The notes beneath the pieces were generated by a model. It was given only the letters and a program-made list of their open reading frames with translations. It did not search any database and was not told the origin of the DNA. From contig CBDAUF010000002.1 in NCBI GenBank assembly GCA_965200535.1, positions 744,001 through 808,000 of the forward strand: 64,000 bases of DNA, written 5' to 3'. This DNA is from MPNO01 sp965200535. Its GTDB lineage: Bacteria; Pseudomonadota; Alphaproteobacteria; MPNO01. Shown here in pieces: positions 52,149 to 60,204 of the stretch. A program made the translations under genes and the position numbers. Each line of letters begins with the position of its first letter. The first letter of the stretch is position 1.

Positions 52149-53384
52149 ATGGCTGGAAACGATAAACGGCCCCCGGACGATGCCGCCGGACCGGATCGCG
52201 ACGAACCGCAGCCGTGGGGGGCGGGGGCGGCGCCGCTGCGCAGGCGCTGGGCGGTGTGGGCGGCGGGCGGCGCGGTGCTTGCCGCGGCGGCGATCGCGCT
52301 CGGCTGGCCGCTGATCTCCCCGCTGATGCCGCGTGCGGTGACCGATTTGTTTGCCGACGCGGAAGCGCCGCCCGATCCGGCGATTACCGCGCTCGCAGTA
52401 AGGACCGAGGCGCTGGAAGGCGAAGTTGCGCGCCTGCGCAACGATCTCTCCGCAGCGGCGGCGCAGGCCGGTGCTGCCGCACCCCGGTCCGAAGCGGCGC
52501 AGCTCGCAGCCCGGATCGAGGCGCTGGAGAACCGTCCGGCGCCTCCGTCCCACGATGAACGGATCGCCGTACTCGCCGAAAGGGTCGAGGCGCTTGCCGA
52601 GGGACTCGACACCCTCAGGCGTCTGCCTGCTGCACCGGGCGAGGGCGATGCGCCGGCCGCAGGGGCGGTGGAGAATGCGCGCCTCCAGGCTGCCCTTTCG
52701 CGCATGGAGGACCGGGTCGCGGCGCTCGAGGGGCTGTTGCGGACGGTCCGCGATCCGGCGCTTGCCAGCCTCGTGGAATCGGCGGATGCCAGGGTAGACG
52801 GGATCGAGGCCGACGTGAAGCGTCTGCTCGAGGATCGTAAGACCCGCAAACGCGACGCGCTGTTGCTTGCCGTCGGACAGTTGCGCGAGGCGCTGGCCGG
52901 GCCCCGGCCGTTCGGCGCCGAACTCGATCTGGTGCTCGGGACAGCCGGCGACGATCCCGGGATTCGCGAGGCGGCCCGGCCGCTCGAAGCGCTCGCGGCG
53001 GAGGGCGTTCCGACCCGGGCGGCGCTGGTCCGCCGGTTCCCGGCGCTCGCCGTCAGGGCGGCGCAGGCTGCGCTCGTGCCGGAGGAGGGCGACTGGCTGG
53101 ACAAGACGGCCGCGCGCCTCTCGCGCGTGGTGACGATCCGCCGGGTCGGCGAGGGCGCGCAGGAAGGCGGCGGTGCGCTCGCGGCGCTCGCCCGCGCCGA
53201 GACGCTGGCCGCGGCGGGGGACCTCGCCGGCGCCGCCGCCGCGCTCGCCGATGTGGGCGGGGCGCCCGGCCGTGTGCTCGGCGAATGGCGGGAGCAGGCG
53301 CGGGCGCGCGCCGACGCCGACGACGCCCTCGCCCGGCTCAGCCGCCGCGCGGTCGAGATTTCCGCCGCCGGGGCCAGCCGGTGA
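52149..53384 (+). CDS. COG4223/mitofilin-like membrane protein of the hem cluster
   Basis: 411 aa. A Pro/Asp-rich cytoplasmic N-terminus (~30 residues), one membrane helix (RWAVWAAGGAVLAAAAIALG), then long Ala/Glu/Arg heptad stretches that form coiled coil up to residue ~230, and a helical C-terminal domain. This is the alphaproteobacterial mitofilin-domain (Mic60-like) protein found between hemD and hemY; Mic60 homologues shape inner membranes. Its role in haem synthesis is unproved. It overlaps hemY by GTGA (53381-53384). Confidence 0.82.
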   Translation: MAGNDKRPPDDAAGPDRDEPQPWGAGAAPLRRRWAVWAAGGAVLAAAAIALGWPLISPLMPRAVTDLFADAEAPPDPAITALAVRTEALEGEVARLRNDLSAAAAQAGAAAPRSEAAQLAARIEALENRPAPPSHDERIAVLAERVEALAEGLDTLRRLPAAPGEGDAPAAGAVENARLQAALSRMEDRVAALEGLLRTVRDPALASLVESADARVDGIEADVKRLLEDRKTRKRDALLLAVGQLREALAGPRPFGAELDLVLGTAGDDPGIREAARPLEALAAEGVPTRAALVRRFPALAVRAAQAALVPEEGDWLDKTAARLSRVVTIRRVGEGAQEGGGALAALARAETLAAAGDLAGAAAALADVGGAPGRVLGEWREQARARADADDALARLSRRAVEISAAGASR

Positions 53385-54835
53385 CCCGACGCCTGGTTTC
53401 CTGGGCCATCGCGATCGCCGCCTTGATCGCGGCCGCAACATGGCTTGCCGACGATCCGGGCTCGCTTACGCTGCAATGGCGGGGCTGGCGGCTCGACAGT
53501 TCGGCCGCGGTCCTGATCGGCGCGGTCGCGGCCGTCGCCATCGCGGCGGCGCTGCTCTTCCGCGCCGCGTCCGCATTGTGGGGCATGCCCCGTCGTTTTC
53601 GTTTCTGGCGCCGCATGGCCCGGCGCGAGAAGGGCTACCGCACGCTGACCCGGGGGCTGGTTGCCGTCGCCGCCGGGGACGCCGGCGAAGCCAGGCGTTT
53701 CGCCGGCCGCGCGGAGAAGCTGCTGGACGATCCGCCGCTCATCACCCTCCTGCATGCCCAGGTCGCCCAGCTCGTCGGCGACGAAGCCGCGGCGCGCAAG
53801 CATTTCGCCGACATGCTGGAGCGGAGCGACACGGTGTTTCTCGGCCTGCGCGGGCTGATCGTGGCGGCGCGGAACGAAGGCGACGAGGCGGCGGCCCTCG
53901 ACTACGCGAAACGCGCCTATGCGCTTCGCCCCGAGACGCCGTGGGTGGCGGCCACTTTGTTCGACCTCCAGATCCGGCGGAACCTGTGGCGCGAGGCGCT
54001 GAGCACGGTGGAGGCCTCGATCAAGCACGGTATCCATGCCGGCGAGGATGGCGGGCGGCGCCGTGCGGTCGTGCTCCTCGCCTGTTCCGGCGCTGCCGGC
54101 GAAGAGGGAGACGCCAGGGCGGCGCTCGACTACGCCAGACGCGCAGCCGGCGCCGATCCCGACCTTCTGCCGGCGGTCCTGCGCCTTGCCGGCCTGCTGA
54201 TCGGCGGCGGCAGGAAGCGCCAGGCGGCCAAGCTGATCCAGGATACCTGGAGCCACGCCCCCCATCCGGAACTGGCGCGCCTCTACCTCACCATCCACGC
54301 GGAAGAGAATGCGATCGACCGGATGCGGCGGATCGAACGCCTCGCCGCACACAACCCCGGCCATACCGAGACCCATCTCGCGCTCGCCGCCGCCGCGCTC
54401 GAGGCGAAACTGTGGGCGACCGCGCGCAGGCATCTCGACGGGGCCGAGGCCGGGGGGGAGCGAGACGGCCGCCTGTGCCGGCTTCGCGCCGACGCCGAGG
54501 AAGCCGAGCACGGCGACAATGAAGCGGCGCGGCGCTGGCTGCTGGCGGCGGCCGAGGCGGTGCCCGATCCGGCCTGGGTCTGTTCCTTGTGCGGCGCGGC
54601 CTGGCGCCGTTGGACGCCGGTCTGCGGCCGCTGCGAGGGTTTCGCGAGCCTCGGCTGGGCCAGGCCCGGACACGTGCGCGAACGCGTTCTGACGGAAGCT
54701 GCGCCCCGCCCCGCGGACGGTGTCGATGCGGAGGTCGAGGATGCCGCGCCGTCGCTGCCGGTGCCCGCCGAGGACGCCCCGCCGGATGCCGTCGCCGACA
54801 CCGGGCTCGCGGAAGTCCGCTCCGGCCGGTCCTGA
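53381..54835 (+). CDS. hemY: HemY-like tetratricopeptide membrane protein
   Basis: 484 aa, not the protoporphyrinogen oxidase. Two N-terminal hydrophobic helices (ISWAI-type 1-22 and LIGAVAAVAIAAALLFRA), then TPR-like helical repeats (KLLDDPPLITLLHAQVAQLV, ALDYAKRAYALRPETPWVAA). Near the C-terminus a zinc ribbon CSLCGAAWRRWTPVCGRCEG (about 400-420) is present, and a Pro/Asp tail. Start is GTG 53381. Such HemY proteins are essential or important for haem synthesis in some bacteria, with unclear biochemistry. Confidence 0.88.
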   Translation: MTRRLVSWAIAIAALIAAATWLADDPGSLTLQWRGWRLDSSAAVLIGAVAAVAIAAALLFRAASALWGMPRRFRFWRRMARREKGYRTLTRGLVAVAAGDAGEARRFAGRAEKLLDDPPLITLLHAQVAQLVGDEAAARKHFADMLERSDTVFLGLRGLIVAARNEGDEAAALDYAKRAYALRPETPWVAATLFDLQIRRNLWREALSTVEASIKHGIHAGEDGGRRRAVVLLACSGAAGEEGDARAALDYARRAAGADPDLLPAVLRLAGLLIGGGRKRQAAKLIQDTWSHAPHPELARLYLTIHAEENAIDRMRRIERLAAHNPGHTETHLALAAAALEAKLWATARRHLDGAEAGGERDGRLCRLRADAEEAEHGDNEAARRWLLAAAEAVPDPAWVCSLCGAAWRRWTPVCGRCEGFASLGWARPGHVRERVLTEAAPRPADGVDAEVEDAAPSLPVPAEDAPPDAVADTGLAEVRSGRS

Positions 54836-54900
54836 GCGCGCGGCGCAACGCTTGGTTATGGACCGCTCCCGCGAATTGCTGTAACACGGTCGGCGCCTTC

Positions 54901-54976
54901 GCCGCCTTAGCTCAGCTGGTAGAGCATCGCATTCGTAATGCGGGGGTCGTAGGTTCGAGTCCTACAGGCGGCACCA
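54901..54976 (+). tRNA. tRNA-Thr (anticodon CGT)
   Basis: Cloverleaf is complete: acceptor GCCGCCT/AGGCGGC, D-arm GCTC-AGCTGGTA-GAGC, anticodon stem TCGCA/TGCGG with loop TTCGTAA (anticodon CGT reads ACG, threonine), T-arm GTAGG-TTCGAGT-CCTAC, discriminator A and encoded CCA at 54974-54976. It lies between hemY and sdhC on the plus strand. Confidence 0.96.
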
Positions 54977-55014
54977 CCCCGGTCTTCGCGCCGGCCCCCG
55001 ACCGTCGCGGCGGT

Positions 55015-55043
55015 TTGACACGACTCCGGACGCGGTCTAAACC
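55015..55043 (+). promoter_or_regulatory. sigma-70-like promoter of the sdh operon
   Basis: TTGACA (55015-55020) is a perfect -35, followed after 17 bp by TAAACC (55038-55043), a fair -10. Transcription would start near 55050 and leave a leader of about 63 nt to sdhC. Confidence 0.55.
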
Positions 55044-55112
55044 GGGCCGTCTTTCAGTTCGAGAACCGCGGCCGCGGGAGCGGCCTTGCCGCGCCCGGCG
55101 GGAACAGCGTCG

Positions 55113-55508
55113 ATGAGCAACAGAGACCGGCCGCTATCGCCTCACCTCCAGGTCTACCGACCGCAGATCACGTCGGTGCTGTCGATCGCCCACCGCGCTT
55201 CCGGCGTGGTACTCGCCGCGGGGCTGCTGCCGCTGTTGTGGTGGCTGGGCGCCGCCGCCGCCGGCCCGGATGCGTTCGACGCGGCGCAGGCGGCCGCGGG
55301 GTCGTTCCTCGGGCAACTGTTCCTGTTCGGCTGGACCTTCGCCCTGTTCTACCACCTGTGCAACGGCATCCGTCACCTGTTCTGGGATATGGGGCGCGGG
55401 TTCGACCTCTCCACCGTGACGATGACCGGATGGCTGGCGGTCGCCGCCGCGGGTCTGCTCACGGTCCTCGCATGGGTGCTGGCCTATGCGTCGAGGGGGG
55501 CGTTCTGA
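55113..55508 (+). CDS. sdhC: succinate dehydrogenase cytochrome b556 subunit
   Basis: Membrane anchor, 131 aa, three helices. Motifs PLSPHLQVYRPQITSVLSIA and HRASG plus the haem-ligand region YHLCNGIRHLFWDMG are typical. ATG 55113 is used. sdhD starts at the last base of its stop (TGATG, 55506-55510). Binds haem b and ubiquinone with SdhD. Confidence 0.94.
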   Translation: MSNRDRPLSPHLQVYRPQITSVLSIAHRASGVVLAAGLLPLLWWLGAAAAGPDAFDAAQAAAGSFLGQLFLFGWTFALFYHLCNGIRHLFWDMGRGFDLSTVTMTGWLAVAAAGLLTVLAWVLAYASRGAF

Positions 55509-55888
55509 TGAGCCTGAGAACGTCGCTCGGCCGGGTGCGCGGGCTCGGTTCGGCCAAGGAGGGGACGGCGCACTGGTGGGCGCAGCGGTTGACCGCGGTC
55601 GCCCTGGTTCCGCTGGTCCTGTGGTTCGCGGTCTCGCTGGTCATCCTGAGCGGCGCCGACCATTCGGCGGTGGTGGGGTGGCTGCAGAACCCGGCGTCCG
55701 CGGTGCTGATGCTGCTCCTGATCGTGGCGGTGTTCCATCACGCCCAGCTCGGCATGCAGATGGTGATCGAGGACTATGTTCACACCGAATGGCTCAAGAT
55801 GACCTTGGTGACGGCGATCAAGTTCGCCGCCGTCGCGTTCGGGGTCGGTGCCGCGTTCTCGGTCCTCAAGATCGCGCTCGGAGGCTGA
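55508..55888 (+). CDS. sdhD: succinate dehydrogenase membrane anchor subunit
   Basis: 126 aa, three membrane helices. GTAHWWAQRLTAVALVPLVL and VFHHAQLGMQMVIEDYVHTE (haem-ligand histidine and quinone-site aspartate/tyrosine) match the alphaproteobacterial SdhD. Starts in a TGATG overlap with sdhC and ends 4 bp before sdhA. Confidence 0.93.
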   Translation: MSLRTSLGRVRGLGSAKEGTAHWWAQRLTAVALVPLVLWFAVSLVILSGADHSAVVGWLQNPASAVLMLLLIVAVFHHAQLGMQMVIEDYVHTEWLKMTLVTAIKFAAVAFGVGAAFSVLKIALGG

Positions 55889-55892
55889 ACCG

Positions 55893-57686
55893 ATGGCCCA
55901 GGCCTACTCCATCGTCGACCACAGCTACGATGTCATCGTGATCGGCGCCGGCGGCGCCGGGCTGCGCGCGACGTTCGGGATGGCGGTCAAGGGGCTGAAG
56001 ACTGCGTGCATCACCAAGGTCTTTCCAACCCGCAGTCACACCGTGGCCGCGCAGGGCGGGATTTCGGCGGCGCTCGGCAACATGAGCGAGGACGACTGGC
56101 GCTGGCATTTCTACGACACCGTCAAGGGCGCCGACTGGCTGGGCGACCAGGATGCGATCGAATACATGTGCCGCGAGGCGATCCCCGCGGTCATCGAGCT
56201 CGAACATTACGGCGTGCCCTTCTCGCGCACCCCGGAAGGCACCATCTACCAGCGCCCGTTCGGCGGCATGACGACCCGCTACGGCGAGGGGCCGCCGGCC
56301 CGGCGCACCGCCGCCGCCGCCGACAGGACCGGCCATGCCATCCTCCATACGCTCTACCAGCAGTCGCTGCGCCACGACGCGGCGTTCTTCATCGAATATT
56401 TCGCGATCGATCTGATCGTCGACGATTCGGGGGCGGTGCGCGGCGTCATGGCGTGGAATCTCGACGACGGGACCATCCACCGATTCCAGGCCCAGATGAC
56501 GGTGATCGCTACCGGCGGCTACGGCCGGTCCTATTTCGCCTGCACCGGCGCCCACACCCAGACCGGCGACGGCAACGCGATGGCGCTCCGGGCGGGGCTG
56601 CCGCTCAAGGACATGGAGTTCATCCAGTTCCATCCCACCGGCATCTACAGCGCCGGCTGTCTCATCACCGAGGGGGTGCGGGGCGAGGGCGGCTATCTCA
56701 CCAACTCCGAGGGCGAACGCTTCATGGAGCGCTATGCGCCCAACGTGAAGGACCTGGCTTCGCGCGATGTGGTCTCGCGGGCGATGACGATCGAGATGCG
56801 CGAGGGGCGCGGCGTCGGCGAGAACCGGGACCACATCCACCTGCATATCGAGCATCTCGACGCCAAGGTCATTGCCGAGCGCCTGCCCGGTATTTCGGAA
56901 ACCGCGAAGATCTTCGCCGGCGTCGATGTCACACGCGAGCCGGTCCCGGTGCTGCCCACCGTGCACTACAATATGGGCGGGGTGCCGACCAACCATCTGG
57001 GCGAGGCGCGCGGCGCCGCCAACGGCGCCCTGGAGGCGACGGTCCCCGGCCTGATGGCGATCGGCGAGGCGGCGTGCGTCTCGGTCCACGGCGCCAACCG
57101 GCTGGGGTCCAACTCGCTTCTCGATCTTGTCGTGTTCGGCCGCGCCGCGGCCAATCGCTGCGTCGATATCCTCGAACCCGGCGCGTCGCAGGCGCCGCTT
57201 CCGGCCGATGCCGGCGATTTCGCACTGGATCGTCTGGACGCGCGCCGCCACGCCAAGGGCGGCACGCCCTGCGCGGCGCTCCGGCTCGAGATGCAGCAGA
57301 TCATGCAGGGCCACTGCGCCGTGTTCCGTACCGGGGAGATCCTCGCCGAGGGCAAGGAACGGCTGCGGAAGATCTGGGACGGGCGGTCGGACATGTCGGT
57401 GTCCGACCGGTCGATGATCTGGAATTCCGATCTCGCCGAGGCGCTCGAGTTCGACAACCTGCTCGCCCAGTCCGTGGTCAGCGTCGATGCGGCGCTCGAC
57501 CGGGAGGAAAGCCGCGGCGCCCACGCGCGCGAGGATTTCCCCGAGCGCGACGACGAGAACTGGATGAAGCACTCGCTGATCTGGCTCGACGACGACGGCC
57601 GGACCCGGATCGCCTACCGGCCGGTCCATACCAACACGATGACCAACGAGGTCCAGGCGGTGCCGCCCCAGGACCGCGTCTACTGA
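55893..57686 (+). CDS. sdhA: succinate dehydrogenase flavoprotein subunit
   Basis: 597 aa, oxidises succinate at a covalently bound FAD. The FAD histidine lies in PTRSHTVAAQGGISAALGN (about residue 48); DVIVIGAGGAGLRATFGMAV is the dinucleotide fold and QFHPTGIYSAGCLITEGVRG and HGANRLGSNSLLDLVVFG are catalytic/FAD regions. The C-terminus with DDENWMKHSLIW is standard. sdhB follows 13 bp later. Confidence 0.97.
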   Translation: MAQAYSIVDHSYDVIVIGAGGAGLRATFGMAVKGLKTACITKVFPTRSHTVAAQGGISAALGNMSEDDWRWHFYDTVKGADWLGDQDAIEYMCREAIPAVIELEHYGVPFSRTPEGTIYQRPFGGMTTRYGEGPPARRTAAAADRTGHAILHTLYQQSLRHDAAFFIEYFAIDLIVDDSGAVRGVMAWNLDDGTIHRFQAQMTVIATGGYGRSYFACTGAHTQTGDGNAMALRAGLPLKDMEFIQFHPTGIYSAGCLITEGVRGEGGYLTNSEGERFMERYAPNVKDLASRDVVSRAMTIEMREGRGVGENRDHIHLHIEHLDAKVIAERLPGISETAKIFAGVDVTREPVPVLPTVHYNMGGVPTNHLGEARGAANGALEATVPGLMAIGEAACVSVHGANRLGSNSLLDLVVFGRAAANRCVDILEPGASQAPLPADAGDFALDRLDARRHAKGGTPCAALRLEMQQIMQGHCAVFRTGEILAEGKERLRKIWDGRSDMSVSDRSMIWNSDLAEALEFDNLLAQSVVSVDAALDREESRGAHAREDFPERDDENWMKHSLIWLDDDGRTRIAYRPVHTNTMTNEVQAVPPQDRVY

Positions 57687-57699
57687 CCCCGGAGTCGCC

Positions 57700-58479
57700 A
57701 TGGCCGAGTTTACGCTGCCCGCCAATTCCAGGATCCGCAAGGGGACCGACCATCCGCAGCCGGCCGGCGCCAAACGGCCGCGAACCTTCCGGATCTACCG
57801 CTGGGATCCCGATTCCGGAGAAACGCCGCGGGTCGACAGCTACACGGTCGATCTCGACGACTGCGGGCCGATGGTTCTCGACGCGGTGATCAAGATCAAG
57901 AACGAGATCGATTCGACCCTCACCTTCCGCCGGTCGTGCCGAGAAGGGGTCTGCGGCAGTTGTGCGATGAACATCGACGGCACCAACACGCTCGCCTGCA
58001 CGCGGTTCATCGACGACATCGCGGGCGACGTGAAAATCTACCCGTTGCCGCACATGCCCGTGGTCAAGGATCTGGTGCCCGACCTTACGGACGCCTATGC
58101 GCAGTACGCCTCGATCGAACCCTGGCTCAAGACCGAGACCCCGGCGCCGCCGGACGCAGAACGCCTGCAATCCCCGGGAGAGCGCGAGAAGCTCGACGGG
58201 TTGTGGGAGTGCATCCTGTGCTTCTGCTGCACCACGAGCTGCCCGAGCTACTGGTGGAACGGGGACCGTTATCTCGGCCCCGCCACCTTGCTCCAGGCCT
58301 ACCGCTGGATCGCCGATTCCCGCGACGAGCACACGGGCGAACGACTCGATGAACTGGAAGACCCGTTCCGGCTCTACCGCTGCCATACGATCATGAATTG
58401 CACCAAGACTTGCCCGAAGGATCTCAACCCTGCGCAGGCGATCGGCGCGATCAAGCAGCGCATGGTGGCGCGGCGGTAA
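57700..58479 (+). CDS. sdhB: succinate dehydrogenase iron-sulfur subunit
   Basis: 259 aa, carries electrons from FAD to quinone. [2Fe-2S] cysteines in SCREGVCGSCAMNIDG, [4Fe-4S] in ECILCFCCTTSCPSYWWN and [3Fe-4S]/[4Fe-4S] in CHTIMNCTKTCPKDLNP are all intact. It ends the operon; a hairpin lies 85 bp downstream. Confidence 0.97.
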   Translation: MAEFTLPANSRIRKGTDHPQPAGAKRPRTFRIYRWDPDSGETPRVDSYTVDLDDCGPMVLDAVIKIKNEIDSTLTFRRSCREGVCGSCAMNIDGTNTLACTRFIDDIAGDVKIYPLPHMPVVKDLVPDLTDAYAQYASIEPWLKTETPAPPDAERLQSPGEREKLDGLWECILCFCCTTSCPSYWWNGDRYLGPATLLQAYRWIADSRDEHTGERLDELEDPFRLYRCHTIMNCTKTCPKDLNPAQAIGAIKQRMVARR

Positions 58480-58564
58480 GCCGATCAGGTGAGCGACAGC
58501 GGCTGCACGCGCGACACGCACGGCATCCCTATAGCCTCGTAGCCCTCCTTGCAGTCCCGGTTGA

Positions 58565-58594
58565 GAGCCCCGCCCGCTGCCGCGGGCGGGGCTC
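58565..58594. terminator. 13-bp GC hairpin between converging sdhB and lipoprotein genes
   Basis: GAGCCCCGCCCGC (58565-58577) pairs perfectly with GCGGGCGGGGCTC (58582-58594) around a TGCC loop. It sits between the 3' ends of two convergent genes and so may terminate both. No T-run on either side, but this is common in GC-rich genomes. Confidence 0.7.
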
Positions 58595-58605
58595 GGTCGG
58601 CCGCT

Positions 58606-59700
58606 CTACTCAGCGAGGCCCAGCCAGGCGCCGACCAACACGCCTTTGCTGCCGTCGGATTCGTTCCATTCCGCGCCCGTCGTGCCGGCGACAGAGCGCG
58701 GGTATCCGGCGAAGTCGTCGATAGTCGAGAACCTGCCGCCCCAAGAACCGGATGTTTGCGTGACAGTACGGCCCAGAAGCTGGACGGCGACATTGCGGCT
58801 TCTGAACACCCCGCCGGAGTCGAACGAGGCTGCGCCCAATAGGACTTTGGCCGATGTCTGATCGTTGAAGGAAACGGTCTCTCCGGAAGGAGTGACGGCT
58901 ATCCCGGAAACGATCACGTCACCGCTGCATCCGATGCAGCCGGAAATCGTCCTGGCGGCAAAATTGGCGGTAAGGCTGGCCTCTCCGGCATATTCGCCTA
59001 TCGCATGGGTTCCGTTCGGGACCCCGGAATGGCTGCGTCCGTAGCGGTAGCCGTAGAGACCGGCGGCAGATCCGGCATACGTCGCCGTTCCTCGCACCGG
59101 AACCGTTGGCGTACCCGATAGTTCAGGGCCATCGACGAAAGCACCGATCTCAACCGCGCTAACGGATGGCGCACTGAAATCCCCTTCAAGATGTATCCAG
59201 TAACCGCCCGCGAGGTAATCCGTGTGGTCGGTGCTGTTCCAGTTCGTTTAGACCGCGGCGGCGGAAATGGTCCGGTTCGTGTAGTCCAGCAGCCAATAGC
59301 CGCGGCTTGAACGTCCGGCTAACCCATCATCAAGAGACTGAGATGTGAGTTCATGGATCGCGGAGTCGAGCTTCAGGCGGGAGCCGTCGCGACGGTTGAT
59401 CGTAAGCGTCACGTCGTTGCCGTCGAAGGCCGTCGAGGCCGCATCGTCGGTGATTCCGGACACCTCTCGGTTCGAGGACTGAGTGACGCTCCCGAACCGC
59501 GGGAGCGACCGCGCGGCGCTTTCACCGGCGCCGTACAACTGCGCCGGGTCCGCCGATTGCGCATCCGCAAGGGTGGGCGCCGTCGTCACAGGCCGCGTGG
59601 GGGGATCGAGCACGGCGATCGACGCGCCGCCGCCGCCGCAACCGGCGAGCAGCGGCAAGCTGGTTGCAGCCGCCAAGGCCACGATCATTCTTCTAGTCAT
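58606..59700 (-). pseudogene. TbpB-like (transferrin-binding-protein-like) surface lipoprotein, interrupted by one in-frame stop
   Basis: A reading frame of 365 codons runs from ATG 59700 to the stop at 58606-58608, broken only by TAA at 59250-59248. The first part (150 aa) has a lipoprotein signal, with LLAGC giving Cys21, then an Asp/Thr-rich linker. Right after the TAA the frame continues TNWNSTDHTDYLAGGYWIHL and on into VRGTATYAGSAAGLYGYRYG, LTANFAARTISGCIGCSGD, a beta-barrel of the transferrin-binding-protein-like type. Because both halves share one frame and make one family-like protein, a nonsense mutation explains it best. Read-through or a sequencing error are alternatives. A ribosome site GGAGA precedes ATG 59700. 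Confidence 0.75.
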
Positions 59701-60204
59701 CGCATTCTCCAATGGGTGAACTATCGGACCCGGCGGGGTGCCGGGCCGTTGCAACGTCATCCAGGAATGGGTGAGCCCCGCCTGTTCGCCGGGCGCAGGT
59801 GGCCAAACCTGCACCGGATCGAGGGCTGTTCTATTCAGCGGGTGACCCGACGGAGCGGGCCTGGATAACGTTGCGGGGGGAACCTGTGCCCAGCTGGTGG
59901 CCGCTGTCAAGCGGCGGCAGGCCGGCCGAGCAGCGATGGAGCGGTACAGATATGGCCTGGGCCGGGGCCACGCCAAGGGACTATGACGCGGATCTCCGCT
60001 TCGTCCTCAATCCGAGACAGTGACCAGAGACCGGTTGCCGGCGCGTGTCGCTCTTCTGACGAAGACCGTCCCGAACGGCGCGACTCCTTGCCGGAAGCGC
60101 CGGGAGGATGAACTGGACGACGCTTCCTGGCCCCGTATCGGGGCTTCCCCTACGGCTGACGATCCAGCCGTTCGGGCAGCGTTTGCCTTTCGCTCATAAT
60201 CCAT
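59701..60204. other. 504-bp non-coding interval
   Basis: Between the lipoprotein gene and the acyl-CoA ligase, both on the minus strand. I see no convincing gene. The short plus-strand frame at 59799-60023 has no ribosome site and no recognisable protein. A small dyad GCCCCG-TAT-CGGGGC (60130-60144) lies 61 bp after the ligase stop and may mark its transcript end. The lipoprotein promoter should lie here, but no clear -35/-10 pair was found. Confidence 0.55.

Noticed and set aside
50720..54673. Very long minus-strand open frame (1317 codons) antisense to hemC-hemY
   Set aside because: It has the low-complexity Arg/Ala/Pro/Ser composition expected from antisense reading of GC-rich genes, with no domains and no ribosome site. 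hemC, hemD, COG4223 and hemY on the plus strand are unmistakable.
54901..54976. tRNA-Thr as an integration site for an island
   Set aside because: Ordinary hem and sdh genes flank the tRNA on both sides, no partial tRNA copy was noticed nearby, and there is no integrase.
59799..60023. 74-codon plus-strand frame in the 504-bp non-coding interval
   Set aside because: No ribosome site, no recognisable family and mixed composition; more likely chance.
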